This document shows positions 40,719 through 49,651 of a DNA stretch of 64,000 nt, piece after piece. This DNA is from Pseudomonas sp. CFBP13508 (GTDB lineage: Bacteria > Pseudomonadota > Gammaproteobacteria > Pseudomonadales > Pseudomonadaceae): positions 27,319-91,318 of the forward strand of contig NZ_QFZZ01000001.1 in NCBI RefSeq assembly GCF_005233515.1, read 5' to 3'. The notes under the pieces are model-generated. The model was given only the letters and a program-made list of their open reading frames with translations, ran no database searches and had not been told where the DNA came from. The position numbers and the translations under genes are program-made. How positions within the stretch are numbered: position 1 is the stretch's first letter; each line of letters begins with the position of its first letter.

Positions 40719-40809
40719 GGAACAAAATGGAGACTGACCGGCTGCTTAAGAAGCGACAGTTGAATGTGCAGGAGCAGAATGCTGTGACTGCCCATCGCCT
40801 GATCCCCTT

Positions 40810-40832
40810 GTAGGAGTGAGCCTGCTCGCGAT
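40810..40832. repeat. single REP
   Basis: TGTAGGAGTGAGCCTGCTCG is a solitary REP with one or two changes from consensus, between the Nudix gene and the DUF6124 leader. Confidence 0.75.
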
Positions 40833-40908
40833 GACGCCAGCCCATTCACCGCCACATAAACAGAAAACCCTTAGCCCGTTTAAACAGTAACTCAAGCATT
40901 AAGCAAAC

Positions 40909-41211
40909 GGCTACAACGCCTTGCGCCATTCCCTACGACTACGCCAGAATCCGCCGGCTTGTGCGTCTAGGTCGCGGGTTCTATCGTCTGTCGGTCGCTG
41001 AAAAACAGTGATCGGGTTTGGTAGCCCGCCATAACTAGTCGCATTGCGCACCGTTCGCAGGCCTGCTTCAGGTCTCTGCTCAATGGTGGCCATGCGCAGG
41101 ACACCTTCGGGTGTGCCGGTTCCTAGTTACCGGTCTACCAACCCGCGTATGGCCGCCACCTTCGTTTGGTAGCGAATGTGAAGGCTCCTTTTCCTAACTA
41201 GGAGTTTCACC
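40909..41211 (+). promoter_or_regulatory. conserved structured leader upstream of DUF6124 (copy B)
   Basis: Plus-strand counterpart of the leader at 24781-25085. Elements in order: TCGCT/AGTGA stem (40995-41011); CGGG-TTTGGTAG-CCCG hairpin (41013-41028); GGTGGCCAT (41085-41093) facing ATGGCCGCCACC (41149-41160); enclosed ACACC-TTCG-GGTGT hairpin with a UUCG tetraloop (41101-41114); GGT-CTACCA-ACC (41132-41143); TTCG-TTTGGTAG-CGAA (41161-41176); TAGGAG then ATG 41212. Compared with copy A the tetraloop stem changes in sequence but stays paired, as does the first stem. The last hairpin ends 23 nt before the Shine-Dalgarno, a position suited to control of translation. Confidence 0.72.
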
Positions 41212-41571
41212 ATGTTCAAAGTCACACCCAATCCCCCAACCAGCGACCCCGCATCACCCTACGAATCCGGTGCATCGAAAAAACTACACGAAGCCGCCGA
41301 ACGCGCCCTCGATCACTACCTCGGCCCGGCAGACATCCTGGCCAGCACCAACACGCCGGAACAGATGTTCCTCGCCAACCCGAAATACGACACCGAATCC
41401 CTGCTGGCCAACGCCAGCGAATCCCTCGGCTCGGCCACCACCATGCTCTACGACTTCGCCGCGCTGCTCGACAACCCGCGCCGCAGAACCCTTCTAGGCA
41501 TCGCCCAGGTCGTCATGCTCGGCGAAATCGCGGTCAATCAGGCTTTGGACAAAGTCGAAATAGCCAAATAA
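41212..41571 (+). CDS. DUF6124-family protein
   Basis: A 119-residue helical protein: MFKVTPNPPTSDPASPYESG, KKLHEAAERALDHYLGPADI (~25-44), NPKYDTESLLANASESLGSA (~62-81) and RRRTLLGIAQVVMLGEIAVN (~93-112). It is the intact relative of the genes at 23943 and 24418 and has a normal start: TAGGAG, 7 nt, ATG. It is preceded by the structured leader 40909-41211. Restricted to Pseudomonas as far as I know; function unknown. Conservation of leader and gene together at two loci implies that they function as a unit. Confidence 0.85.
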   Translation: MFKVTPNPPTSDPASPYESGASKKLHEAAERALDHYLGPADILASTNTPEQMFLANPKYDTESLLANASESLGSATTMLYDFAALLDNPRRRTLLGIAQVVMLGEIAVNQALDKVEIAK

Positions 41572-42125
41572 CCCGCAATGCGACGAGCGCAAGACCTCGT
41601 CGCAACACCCGGGCGCACCACGGCTGGCACACGGCCACGGCTTGCACCACCCGGCCTCGACTGTCACCCTTCGGGCCGTTCTTCAAGGATCAGAACAAGG
41701 AATCAAGGATTGAGTGGTTACGTTCCAAACCCGCCGAAAAACTACCGCTACGAACAAGGTCGAACGTTTCTGCGAGCCGGGGGAGGGAGCGCCAGCGGCG
41801 CTGAACCAAATGACGACAAAGAATCCGCGCGCGGTTGGGTAGGTTGGGAGGTACGGGGAAACCGGTTATTGGCGCAGATCTGCCCAAGCGAATTTTCGTA
41901 CGCTGGCAATCTATGTACGCCCTGCCATGACCAAAAGCACCAGACTCAGAACGCTGGCGGAATTCTTACGAACGGAGCTGGAGGTAACTGCGATTTATCT
42001 CTACAAGGGTGAAATAGGAAGCTATGCCCAGGTAGACCTCGAGAGCCTGCAATTCTGCTGATCCGGTATCGAGCCGGGGGCGATAAACAGGACTCGCCAA
42101 CCAAGAGTCCCGCCACCAAACCCCC
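41572..42125. other. intergenic region, no firm gene; one small ORF 41927-42061
   Basis: About 550 bp between the DUF6124 stop and the leftward EamA stop. A plus-strand frame at 41927-42061 encodes 44 residues (MTKSTRLRTLAEFLRTELEV, then TAIYLYKGEIGSYAQVDLES), of protein-like composition but without a ribosome site; it could be a decayed remnant. A longer frame at 41578-42012 has shadow-like composition. I see no terminator or repeat that I can support. Confidence 0.4.
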
Positions 42126-43085
42126 TCAAACCTCAGCCTTCACCCCAACCTTCACCGGCGCTTTGCGATACGTCAGCAAAACAATCCCGCTCACCACAAT
42201 CACGCCACCGATGATCTGTCCTTTGCTGAGCATTTGATCCAGTACAATCCAGCCCATCAACAACGTCGCCAGTGGTTCGATATTCATCACCGGGGCGTTG
42301 CGTGGCATGTCCAGTCGGGGCACGGAGATGAACAACACAATGAAGCCGGTCCCATAAAGCACCACAAGCGTGGCAAGGGCCAGCCAGCCGGTTGAGGTGG
42401 CGGGGAGGTTGAGTCCGCCGGGGAGGGCGCCGGTCAGGCCGGCCAGGTTGACGCTGCTGAACACGATGAAGATGGTCAGCAGGCTGCGCACCGAGCCGCG
42501 CACTTGCGACAGTTTGTGGTCGGTGATCCACAGCGCGCAGGCGAAGACGCTGGCGGCGCAGAAGGCGAGTGCGACGCCCAGTAGCCATTCCGGGCCGACG
42601 CTGGCGCTGTCTGACAGACGTCCGGGGACGTCCAGTACGAACACCAATCCCACGAGAATCAAGCCCATCAACATCGCGGTGCGCGCGCTTGGTCGTGGGC
42701 CGCCCAGCGCCCAGGTCAGCAAGGCGAGCAGGATCGGAAACACGTTGGCCACCAGCAGCGCCAAAGCGACCGGGACCCGCGCGACAGCGGAGTACAGACA
42801 CAGGCTCTGCGCAGTAATCAAAAGGCCCAACAACAGTTGCCAACGCCACGCGCCCGTCGGCAGGCGCAGGCTTTGCCGCTGCCACAGGACGAGAATGGCC
42901 AGCACCAGCAAGGTCCCGCCCGAGCGCATCAGAATCGCCAGCAACACGCCCGCGCCATCATCAAAAGCGACCCGTGCCGCGACGTGGTTGCCGGCGAACG
43001 CACAGCCCATGCACAACAGAATGATCACGGCGAGATAACGAGGGAAGGGCGGGGGGACGGTTGGCGCAAACTCAGGACGGGACAT
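42126..43085 (-). CDS. EamA/DMT-superfamily permease
   Basis: A 319-residue, ten-helix inner-membrane transporter made of two EamA repeats. The first is AVIILLCMGCAFAGNHVAAR to FPILLALLTWALGG. The second is LLGVALAFCAASVFACALWI to NIEPLATLLMGWIVLDQML, where NIEP...L.....L.E/D is the repeat-end hallmark. Family members export amino acids or other metabolites. The frame extends far upstream, but ATG 43085 (MSRPEFAPTV) starts just before helix 1. It is downstream of the LysR gene at 43253 on the same strand, 167 bp apart. Substrate unknown. Confidence 0.87.
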   Translation of the reverse strand: MSRPEFAPTVPPPFPRYLAVIILLCMGCAFAGNHVAARVAFDDGAGVLLAILMRSGGTLLVLAILVLWQRQSLRLPTGAWRWQLLLGLLITAQSLCLYSAVARVPVALALLVANVFPILLALLTWALGGPRPSARTAMLMGLILVGLVFVLDVPGRLSDSASVGPEWLLGVALAFCAASVFACALWITDHKLSQVRGSVRSLLTIFIVFSSVNLAGLTGALPGGLNLPATSTGWLALATLVVLYGTGFIVLFISVPRLDMPRNAPVMNIEPLATLLMGWIVLDQMLSKGQIIGGVIVVSGIVLLTYRKAPVKVGVKAEV

Positions 43086-43252
43086 GGCAGATCTCAAAAA
43101 TGATAGCCACTGAGGGTGGCTCAGGTTTTTATTATGTTGTCGTACAACTGCCCGATTTGTACCGTAATCGAGCAGGCGCGGCAAGCTTGAAAGGCTTGAA
43201 AAACCGCTTAGGCGTGATGCTGGTTGAGTTTCAGAGGTCGTATGACTTGCTT

Positions 43253-44179
43253 TTAAGCCCGAGCGTCGAGGAGAGCGGCCCAACCATCCTCCCGAGCCTG
43301 ACCGACCAGGAAATCAACAAAAGCCCGGGTTTTGGCCGGCAACAGTTTCTGGCTGGAAAAGTACAAATAGATCTGTCCCGCATCGACATGCCAACCCGGC
43401 AACACCCTCTCCAGCGTGCCGTCCTGCAGATAAGGCAGCACATCCGGAACCGCCAACAGCGCAACCCCTAATCCCAAGCGCGCGCACTTACACAGCGCTT
43501 GCGGGTCGTTGACCAACAGGCGCGGCGCTAACTCCAGCGGTGCTCGTTGCCCGTCGGGCCCTTGCAGCATCCAGCTGCGCACCTTGCCGGTCTGTACCGA
43601 GCGCATGGCCAGGTGATCCAGCGTCGACAGTTCTTCAATATGCCGGATGCGCTGGTGTGCCGAGAGATATTCCCTCGATGCCACCAGGATCAGATGCGCC
43701 GGGGCAATGGCTCTGGCGACCACACCGTGCGCCAGCTCAATGCCGCCACCGATGGCCGCATCAAACCCGTCCGCGATGAGATCGACCTGGCGATTGTCGA
43801 CGTGCCATTCAGGGGTCACGGCGGGGTATTGCTTGAGAAACTCGGGCATCAGCGGCAACAGAAAATCCCTGGCGAAACCGGGTGCTGCGCTCAGACGCAA
43901 AAGCCCTGAAGGCTCTCCGGCATTGCCGGCCACATCGGCAATCGCCGCTTGAACACTTTCCAGTCCCGAACCGACGTTGGCCAGAAAGCGTTCTCCCGCT
44001 TCGGTCAGCGTGAGTTTGCGCGTGCTGCGCTGAAACAAGCGTACGCCGAGGTTGGCCTCCAGTTGCGCGACATTGCGACTGACCGCCGCGGGAGTCAGGC
44101 CCAGGCGCCGCGCGGCGGCAGAGAAGCTTCCCGCCTCGGCGCTGCGCACGAATGAGAGCAAATTGCCTAAGGTTTCCAT
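43253..44179 (-). CDS. LysR-family transcriptional regulator
   Basis: A 308-residue LysR protein of the CrgA/YhjC-like subgroup. HTH: LLSFVRSAEAGSFSAAARRL and TPAAVSRNVAQLEANLGVRL (~29-48), then FQRSTRKLTLTEAGERF. The effector domain has GLLRLSAAPGFARDFLLPLM and GFDAAIGGGIELAHGVVARA. Divergent from the SDR/F420-reductase-like/SnoaL operon starting at 44292, which it presumably regulates. Confidence 0.92.
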   Translation of the reverse strand: METLGNLLSFVRSAEAGSFSAAARRLGLTPAAVSRNVAQLEANLGVRLFQRSTRKLTLTEAGERFLANVGSGLESVQAAIADVAGNAGEPSGLLRLSAAPGFARDFLLPLMPEFLKQYPAVTPEWHVDNRQVDLIADGFDAAIGGGIELAHGVVARAIAPAHLILVASREYLSAHQRIRHIEELSTLDHLAMRSVQTGKVRSWMLQGPDGQRAPLELAPRLLVNDPQALCKCARLGLGVALLAVPDVLPYLQDGTLERVLPGWHVDAGQIYLYFSSQKLLPAKTRAFVDFLVGQAREDGWAALLDARA

Positions 44180-44291
44180 CTGCGCACCTTCAACGAATAA
44201 TTGAAAGTGATTCTAGTGGGCTTCCACTACTGGTGGAAGATCAAAAGGCGTCTCATAGCCTCATCAACTCCAACCACCCAGAGGCTTGACC

Positions 44292-45044
44292 ATGAACACT
44301 TCCACGCTTCCACTGACCGGCAAAATCGCCATCGTTACCGGTGGCTCACGCAGCATCGGCGCAGCAATCGCCAAGCGGCTCGCGGCAGATGGCGCCAACG
44401 TCGATATCACCTACAACGCATCGCCAGATCGCGCCGCAGCGGTCGTGCAGGAAATCGTCGCTGCGGGCGGCCAGGCTGTGGCGCTGGCGGCCGATGCGGG
44501 CAATCCCGAGGCTGTACGTGCAGCGATTGCCGAGGTTGCACAGCGTTTTGGCAAGATCGACATTCTGGTCAACAACGCTGGTATCAGCCTGCTTGGCGCC
44601 CCGGAGGACATCGCCTTTGAGGACTTTCAACGCATCCTTGCGGTGAACGTGACCGGCGTCTTCGTCGCCACTCAGCAAGCGCTCAAACACATGGGGCAGG
44701 GCGGTCGCATCATTCACATCGGCAGCTCGATGGTGCAATACGCTGCGTTCGCTACCGCCTCCGTCTACACCCTGAGCAAAGGTGCGCTGACCGGTTTCAG
44801 TCGTGGACTGGTGCGCGATCTTGGGCCGCGCGGCATCACTGTGAACACCGTCCATCCTGGCCCGACCGACAGCGACATGAACCCGGCCGACGGGCCCATT
44901 GCGGACTTCCTACGCCCGAACATCGCCATGGGGCGGTACGGCGAGGGCAAGGATGTTGCCAGCGCGGTGGCGTACCTGGCCAGTGCGGACGCCGGGTTTG
45001 TCACCGGCGCAGAATTAATCGTCGACGGCGGCTTCACAGCGTAA
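44292..45044 (+). CDS. short-chain dehydrogenase/reductase (FabG-like)
   Basis: A 250-residue NAD(P)H oxidoreductase: IAIVTGGSRSIGAAIAKRLA (TGGSRSIG cofactor loop), DILVNNAGISLL (~90), and the catalytic IGSSMVQYAAFATASVYTLSKGAL (Ser ~143, Tyr-x-x-x-Lys ~156-160), ending ASADAGFVTGAELIVDGGFTA. Family members include 3-oxoacyl reductases. It is the first of three genes divergent from the LysR at 43253 and 10 bp before the next gene. The shared operon points to reductive handling of a small carbonyl compound. Confidence 0.92.
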   Translation: MNTSTLPLTGKIAIVTGGSRSIGAAIAKRLAADGANVDITYNASPDRAAAVVQEIVAAGGQAVALAADAGNPEAVRAAIAEVAQRFGKIDILVNNAGISLLGAPEDIAFEDFQRILAVNVTGVFVATQQALKHMGQGGRIIHIGSSMVQYAAFATASVYTLSKGALTGFSRGLVRDLGPRGITVNTVHPGPTDSDMNPADGPIADFLRPNIAMGRYGEGKDVASAVAYLASADAGFVTGAELIVDGGFTA

Positions 45045-45054
45045 GGAGAGCATC

Positions 45055-45648
45055 ATGACTATCAGCATCATTGGTACTGGTTCCATCGGCACCGCCATCG
45101 CTCGGTTGCTCGTCAACGCAGGCCTGCCGGTCAGTCTGGCCAACAGCCGTGGGCCGCAGAGCCTTGCCGGTTTGGTCGACGAATTGGGTCCACTCGCACA
45201 AGCGGTGACCGCTCAGCAAGCCAGTCAGGCGGACATTGTTTTTCTGGCGGTGAACTGGTCGAAGATCCCCGACGCGGTACGCGATCTCGGGCCTTGGGAT
45301 GGACGTATCGTGATCGACGCCAACAACCCGATCGAGGCGCCACTGTTCAAACCGTTCGATCTGGGCGGCCAGCCGTCTTCGCAAGTGGTGGCGCAGATGC
45401 TGCCCGGTGCGCACGTGGTCAAGGCCTTCAACCATTTGCTCGCGGCTCTGCTGAGCGATCCCTCCGCCGAGGGCGGCAAGCGGGTGCTGTTTTATTCCGG
45501 TGAAGATGCCGCGAGCAAAACCAAAGTTGCAGAGCTGATTGATCAATTGGGTTTTTACGGCATCGACCTGGGCGGTGTGCAGCAGGGAATGCTTGCGCAG
45601 TTCCCGGGCGGACCGCTGCCAGCCTTGAACCTGGTCAAACATGGTTGA
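45055..45648 (+). CDS. NADPH-dependent F420-reductase-like protein
   Basis: A 197-residue Rossmann-fold protein beginning MTISIIGTGSIGTAIARLLV (GxGxIG), with ADIVFLAVNWSKIPDAVRDL, VIDANNPIEAP and HVVKAFNHLLAALL. Pseudomonads do not normally use coenzyme F420, so it is better read as an NADP-binding reductase of the F420:NADP oxidoreductase fold, a common annotation for such genes. GGAGAG lies before the ATG and the SDR stop is 10 bp upstream. Substrate unknown. Confidence 0.87.
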   Translation: MTISIIGTGSIGTAIARLLVNAGLPVSLANSRGPQSLAGLVDELGPLAQAVTAQQASQADIVFLAVNWSKIPDAVRDLGPWDGRIVIDANNPIEAPLFKPFDLGGQPSSQVVAQMLPGAHVVKAFNHLLAALLSDPSAEGGKRVLFYSGEDAASKTKVAELIDQLGFYGIDLGGVQQGMLAQFPGGPLPALNLVKHG

Positions 45649-45697
45649 CCGCTGAGCCCGGGCAACCGGGCTTCACATACCAATCGAGGATTCAAAA

Positions 45698-46090
45698 ATG
45701 TCTGGCTCAGATTCGCGAAATATCAATGAGGTGGAAAACTACGACGCCTTGCTGCGGGCCAACCTGCAGCGCGTGTTCAACGAGCGCGATGCACAGAAGC
45801 GCATTGCGGCGGTGCATGAGCTTTTTGCAGGCACACCGACGATGTACGAACCGACTGGCATCGTCACCGGGCGGGCGGCGATTTCAGAGGTGGCCGGTGC
45901 GTTGCTGGATCAGTTCGGGGCGGACTTCGCTTTTGTTCCCGAGGGGCCGGCGGTTGGGCATCATGGCCTGGGTTACCTGCGCTGGCATGCGGGCCCGAGC
46001 GCTGGGTCAACTGTTGTCAGCGGTGTCGACGTGGCGGAAATCAGCGAAGGGAAAATCGTGCGGTTGTGGGTATTGCTGGACCCGGCTTGA
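45698..46090 (+). CDS. SnoaL/NTF2-like protein
   Basis: A 130-residue alpha+beta cone protein: NYDALLRANLQRVFNERDAQ, ELFAGTPTMYEPTGIVTGRA and GVDVAEISEGKIVRLWVLLD, the last being the typical final strand of NTF2-like SnoaL folds. It could act as an isomerase, a dehydratase-like enzyme or a binding protein. Third gene of the operon with the SDR and the F420-reductase-like protein (49 bp after the latter). CGAGG precedes the ATG at a workable distance. Confidence 0.83.
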   Translation: MSGSDSRNINEVENYDALLRANLQRVFNERDAQKRIAAVHELFAGTPTMYEPTGIVTGRAAISEVAGALLDQFGADFAFVPEGPAVGHHGLGYLRWHAGPSAGSTVVSGVDVAEISEGKIVRLWVLLDPA

Positions 46091-46213
46091 AGTTCAAACG
46101 CAGCTGGCAGACGCTCTCGTATTGGAAGTCCCTCAGGCGTGTCACGCACAAGCGCATATACTCGCTGAGGCGCTTTCGCTGCGAACTCCCAAAGAGACCT
46201 GTCAGGGCAGACG

Positions 46214-47854
46214 ATGATCGACAGAACGGACCCCCCAAATGAATCGGCCAGCGACGAGACGCTGGGTGCCACGCAGCCCGTAACTGCGCTGAATTTGCGT
46301 TGGCTGATTCTCTCCCTGGTACTGCTGTCTGTTCTGGCGACGTTGGGCAACAGCCTTGTCACGGCCTACCGCGTGCAGCGCGATGCCTTGGTTGATCATG
46401 CGCTGCAATCGAACAGCGCCTATGCAGCTAAGGTCGCTTCGAGTCTCGCTGAATTCATTCATTCAGCACAGAACCATGTGCGGTACAGCGCCAGTGAACT
46501 GGGCAAGGCCTGGGGTGACCCCAGCGTCATGCGCGCCGAAGCGCTGCGCCTGCAAAAACAGGATGCCGATTTCAACTCGATTGCCATCATCGATAGCACT
46601 GCCAAGGTGCTGGAGGCGTACCCGGATACTCTGCAAATCAACGGTTCAACGCTGCGTTCGGATGCCATTCTCAAAGCCATCGAGGCGAAGCGGCCCTTCA
46701 TCAGCTCCGCATATACATCCGCCGCCGGCAATCTCGTCGTATTTATCTCCGAACCCGTTTACGACTCTGCTGAGCGTTACGTGGGCATCATCGGCGGCTC
46801 GGTTTATCTGCGCGAAGACAACGCGCTGCACACCCTGATCAGCCGCCATTTTCACCACGAAGGCACCTTTGCCTTTGTAGCGGATCAGGATCGCCAACTG
46901 CTTTTTCACCCTGAGGCGGCGCGCATTGGCGACACCCTGGGCTGGAGCAAAACCGTCGATGCGGCGTTGCGTGGCGAGAGCGGCTCGATGAGCGTGCGTA
47001 ATTACAAAGGCGTACCCATGCTCGCCGGGTACGCTCAGGTGCCGGGCGCTGGCTGGGCGGTGGTCGCGCAGCAGCCGCGCGAGGTCAGCCTGGCGCCGCT
47101 GAACACCTTGATGCGCGATGTGCTGCTGGGAATGCTGCCTGCCGCCCTGATCGGCTTCGTACTGATCTGGTTCGGCACCTTGCTGATCTGTCGACCGCTT
47201 AATCAGCTGTCGCGTATTGCCCGGCAGTTGTCAGCGCCCCAGGCCAGCGAGCAACTTCGCCACGTCAAGGCCTGGTATCACGAGGCGTTTTCCATTCGCC
47301 AGGCGATGCTTGCCGGCGTGCAGTTGTTGCAAGCGAAGCTGGGCCACCTTAACCAGCAGGTGCTGACCGACCCCATGACCGGACTGGCCAATCGCAGAGC
47401 CATGGATCAGGAGTTGCGCCGCCTTGAGCGCACCGGGCAGACATATTCGGTGTTATCGCTGGACATCGACCATTTCAAAAGGGTTAACGACACCTTTGGC
47501 CACGACAAGGGCGATCTGGCTATCAAACAGGTCGCGCATACGCTGCAAACTTATTCCCGCGTCGGCGACCTGGCGTGCCGAGCCGGGGGAGAGGAGTTCT
47601 TGCTGATTTTGCCGCAAACCGGTGTCGAGTCAGCCAGTGCCATCGCTGAGCGGATACGTCAGGCCATTGCGACCAGTGATATTCCGACCGTGGGGCGCAT
47701 TACCGCTTCGATCGGCGTGGCAACGTGTGAACACTTGCCGACTACTGCAGAAATTGTCCTCAAGAAAGCCGATAAATGCCTCTACCGCGCCAAACAGGGT
47801 GGACGCAATCGAGTGGAATCGTACTTGTCGATGGCCTCGAGCGATTCCGAATGA
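46214..47854 (+). CDS. diguanylate cyclase with dCache sensor
   Basis: A 546-residue inner-membrane enzyme making c-di-GMP. TM1 ~29-50 (WLILSLVLLSVLATLGNSLV), a periplasmic double-Cache sensor ~55-300, TM2 ~303-325, and the GGDEF domain ~380-540. The active-site loop is RAGGEEFLLILP (GGEEF variant, normally active), preceded five residues earlier by an RxxD inhibitory site (RVGD). LTDPMTGLANRRAM and SIGVATCE are the usual flanking motifs. The EAL gene of opposite activity follows at 48011, a possible c-di-GMP signalling pair. Confidence 0.93.
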   Translation: MIDRTDPPNESASDETLGATQPVTALNLRWLILSLVLLSVLATLGNSLVTAYRVQRDALVDHALQSNSAYAAKVASSLAEFIHSAQNHVRYSASELGKAWGDPSVMRAEALRLQKQDADFNSIAIIDSTAKVLEAYPDTLQINGSTLRSDAILKAIEAKRPFISSAYTSAAGNLVVFISEPVYDSAERYVGIIGGSVYLREDNALHTLISRHFHHEGTFAFVADQDRQLLFHPEAARIGDTLGWSKTVDAALRGESGSMSVRNYKGVPMLAGYAQVPGAGWAVVAQQPREVSLAPLNTLMRDVLLGMLPAALIGFVLIWFGTLLICRPLNQLSRIARQLSAPQASEQLRHVKAWYHEAFSIRQAMLAGVQLLQAKLGHLNQQVLTDPMTGLANRRAMDQELRRLERTGQTYSVLSLDIDHFKRVNDTFGHDKGDLAIKQVAHTLQTYSRVGDLACRAGGEEFLLILPQTGVESASAIAERIRQAIATSDIPTVGRITASIGVATCEHLPTTAEIVLKKADKCLYRAKQGGRNRVESYLSMASSDSE

Positions 47855-48010
47855 GGCTACAAATTGATGCATGTCACGGGGCTTTCAACTAATCGGCAGA
47901 GTTGTTGATTCTGCCTCGATTCCACGCTAAAAGCAGCGGTAGGTGCCGCGCAAACGGCGCGTCCAGCACTCGCGAAGACGCGTCACGGGCCAAATCATTC
48001 GGGCGGTGAA

Positions 48011-49594
48011 ATGAAGCGTTCCAAGATCATGCGGCGGGGAATATTGCTGACGGCCCTTGCGGTGATCGTCCCGTTGGGCATGACCCTAGCGGCTGGCTGG
48101 ATGCTGTCGATCTACGCGGCTCATGACCGCCTGCAAACGCTCGCCGCGATTGCCAACGATCGCGCCAGTCAGACATTTGCGCAGGCCTCCCAGGCACTGA
48201 AAAGCATTGCTGTCACTGACCTCGAACCCTGCTCGCCACAGGGCATCGAGCAGATGCGCATGATTGCCATCAATACGTTTTCGGTCGAGACGGTCGGCTA
48301 CGAAGAAGATGTATTTGCCTGCACGTCATGGGGCGCCACGCCGCCGCGGTCGAAGCAATGGGCGGAGGATTTCGTCACCGACGACGGGGTGAAGGTGTCC
48401 ATCGATGCGCAGGATGACAACGAGCTGATCAAACCGATGCTGGCGTTGCAGTTTGCTGCGTTCAACGTGCTGGTCGACCCGGAGCAGTTTCGCGAAGTCG
48501 TACTGGATGAAGGCGTCAGGCTGGCCGTCGGCACACGTCAGGGCCGCTTGCTCGGCCCGGCGGACCCGAACATGGCGAGTTTCCTTGCCTTGGTGCATGA
48601 GCGGCCTACGCATGGCCTCAAGGACGGCTTTCTCTACACACTGGTGGCCCAGGGCAACTTCACCGTAATTGCCGCAATCCCGCGACAGGAACTGCTGCGC
48701 AGCCTCTGGCAGCACGTGCTTTATCTGCTGCCGATCGGTCTTGTCATCAGCGTAGGCCTGGTCATTGCGAGCCTGCGCTGGTGGCGTCGCAAGCTGTCCC
48801 CGCTGGCGGCACTGGAGCGCGCGGTGCAGCGACAGGAGTTCGTGGTTCATTATCAGCCGATCATCGAAATTGAGACCCGGCGCTGCATCGGCGCCGAAGC
48901 CTTGATCCGCTGGCGCAAACCCAACGGCACGCTGGTCTACCCGGACGTGTTCATCCCGCTGGCCGAATCCAGTGGCTTGATCGAAGCGATCACTGACCAA
49001 GTGGTTCACCGCGTATTCGCAGACCTTGGCGCCATGCTCGCCAGTGATCGTTCACTGCACGTAGCGTTAAATCTGGCCGCAGCCGACGTCAGCTCCGGGC
49101 GACTGATCCCTGCTTTGTTGAATGAAAGCCGTCGCCTCGACGTGCAACCCGCGCAGATATGGCTTGAGGTGACAGAGCGAAGCCTCGTCGATCTAACGTC
49201 AGCGAAAGAAACGCTGGAGCGCGCGCGGAGCGCCGGGTTTGTTGTCGCGCTGGATGACTTCGGCACCGGCTATTCGAGTCTGCAATACCTGCAGCAATTA
49301 CCGCTGGACGTGCTCAAGATCGACCGATCCTTCGTTGAGCAGATCAGCGAAGCAGAGGAGAAGACCTTACTGGTCACTCACGTCATTCAGATGGGCCACG
49401 CGCTACGGCTGACACTTGTTGCTGAGGGCGTCGAGACCCCGGCACAGCTAAACTTCCTGGGCGCCAACCAGGTGCGCTATGCACAGGGATGGCTGTTTGC
49501 GAAAGCCATGGAGTGCGCACAGTTCCAACAGCTCTATCTGGACGGTCGGCCTTGCATCGACGCGCGCATTCTTCGGGACCCGATTGTTTCCTGA
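48011..49594 (+). CDS. c-di-GMP phosphodiesterase with CSS-motif periplasmic domain
   Basis: A 527-residue enzyme. TM1 ~10-32 and TM2 ~238-260 flank a periplasmic CSS-type domain in which the motif reads PCSPQGIEQMR (CSP, not CSS) with a second Cys in VFACTSWG. In E. coli relatives these Cys respond to DsbA/DsbB redox state. The cytosolic EAL domain ~275-515 has all key motifs: EALIRW, EVTERS, DDFGTGYSSL, KIDRSFV, AEGVET. It should hydrolyse c-di-GMP. No ribosome site is obvious beyond GGCGG. It lies 156 bp after the diguanylate cyclase. Confidence 0.92.
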   Translation: MKRSKIMRRGILLTALAVIVPLGMTLAAGWMLSIYAAHDRLQTLAAIANDRASQTFAQASQALKSIAVTDLEPCSPQGIEQMRMIAINTFSVETVGYEEDVFACTSWGATPPRSKQWAEDFVTDDGVKVSIDAQDDNELIKPMLALQFAAFNVLVDPEQFREVVLDEGVRLAVGTRQGRLLGPADPNMASFLALVHERPTHGLKDGFLYTLVAQGNFTVIAAIPRQELLRSLWQHVLYLLPIGLVISVGLVIASLRWWRRKLSPLAALERAVQRQEFVVHYQPIIEIETRRCIGAEALIRWRKPNGTLVYPDVFIPLAESSGLIEAITDQVVHRVFADLGAMLASDRSLHVALNLAAADVSSGRLIPALLNESRRLDVQPAQIWLEVTERSLVDLTSAKETLERARSAGFVVALDDFGTGYSSLQYLQQLPLDVLKIDRSFVEQISEAEEKTLLVTHVIQMGHALRLTLVAEGVETPAQLNFLGANQVRYAQGWLFAKAMECAQFQQLYLDGRPCIDARILRDPIVS

Positions 49595-49622
49595 AAGAAA
49601 CGAGTCAAAAAACCACATTGAC

Positions 49623-49642
49623 ATATCGAAAAATCTCGATAT
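49623..49642. promoter_or_regulatory. ArsR-type operator upstream of the ArsR gene
   Basis: ATATCGA-N6-TCGATAT lies 9 bp before the ATG of the regulator. It has the same outer arms as the perfect palindrome at 49971-49990 and would serve autoregulation. Confidence 0.75.
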
Positions 49643-49651
49643 CCTCGGCGC

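Noticed and set aside
41578..42012. 144-residue plus-strand ORF after DUF6124
   Set aside because: Arg/Pro/Gly-rich, no ribosome site and no family resemblance; treated as intergenic.
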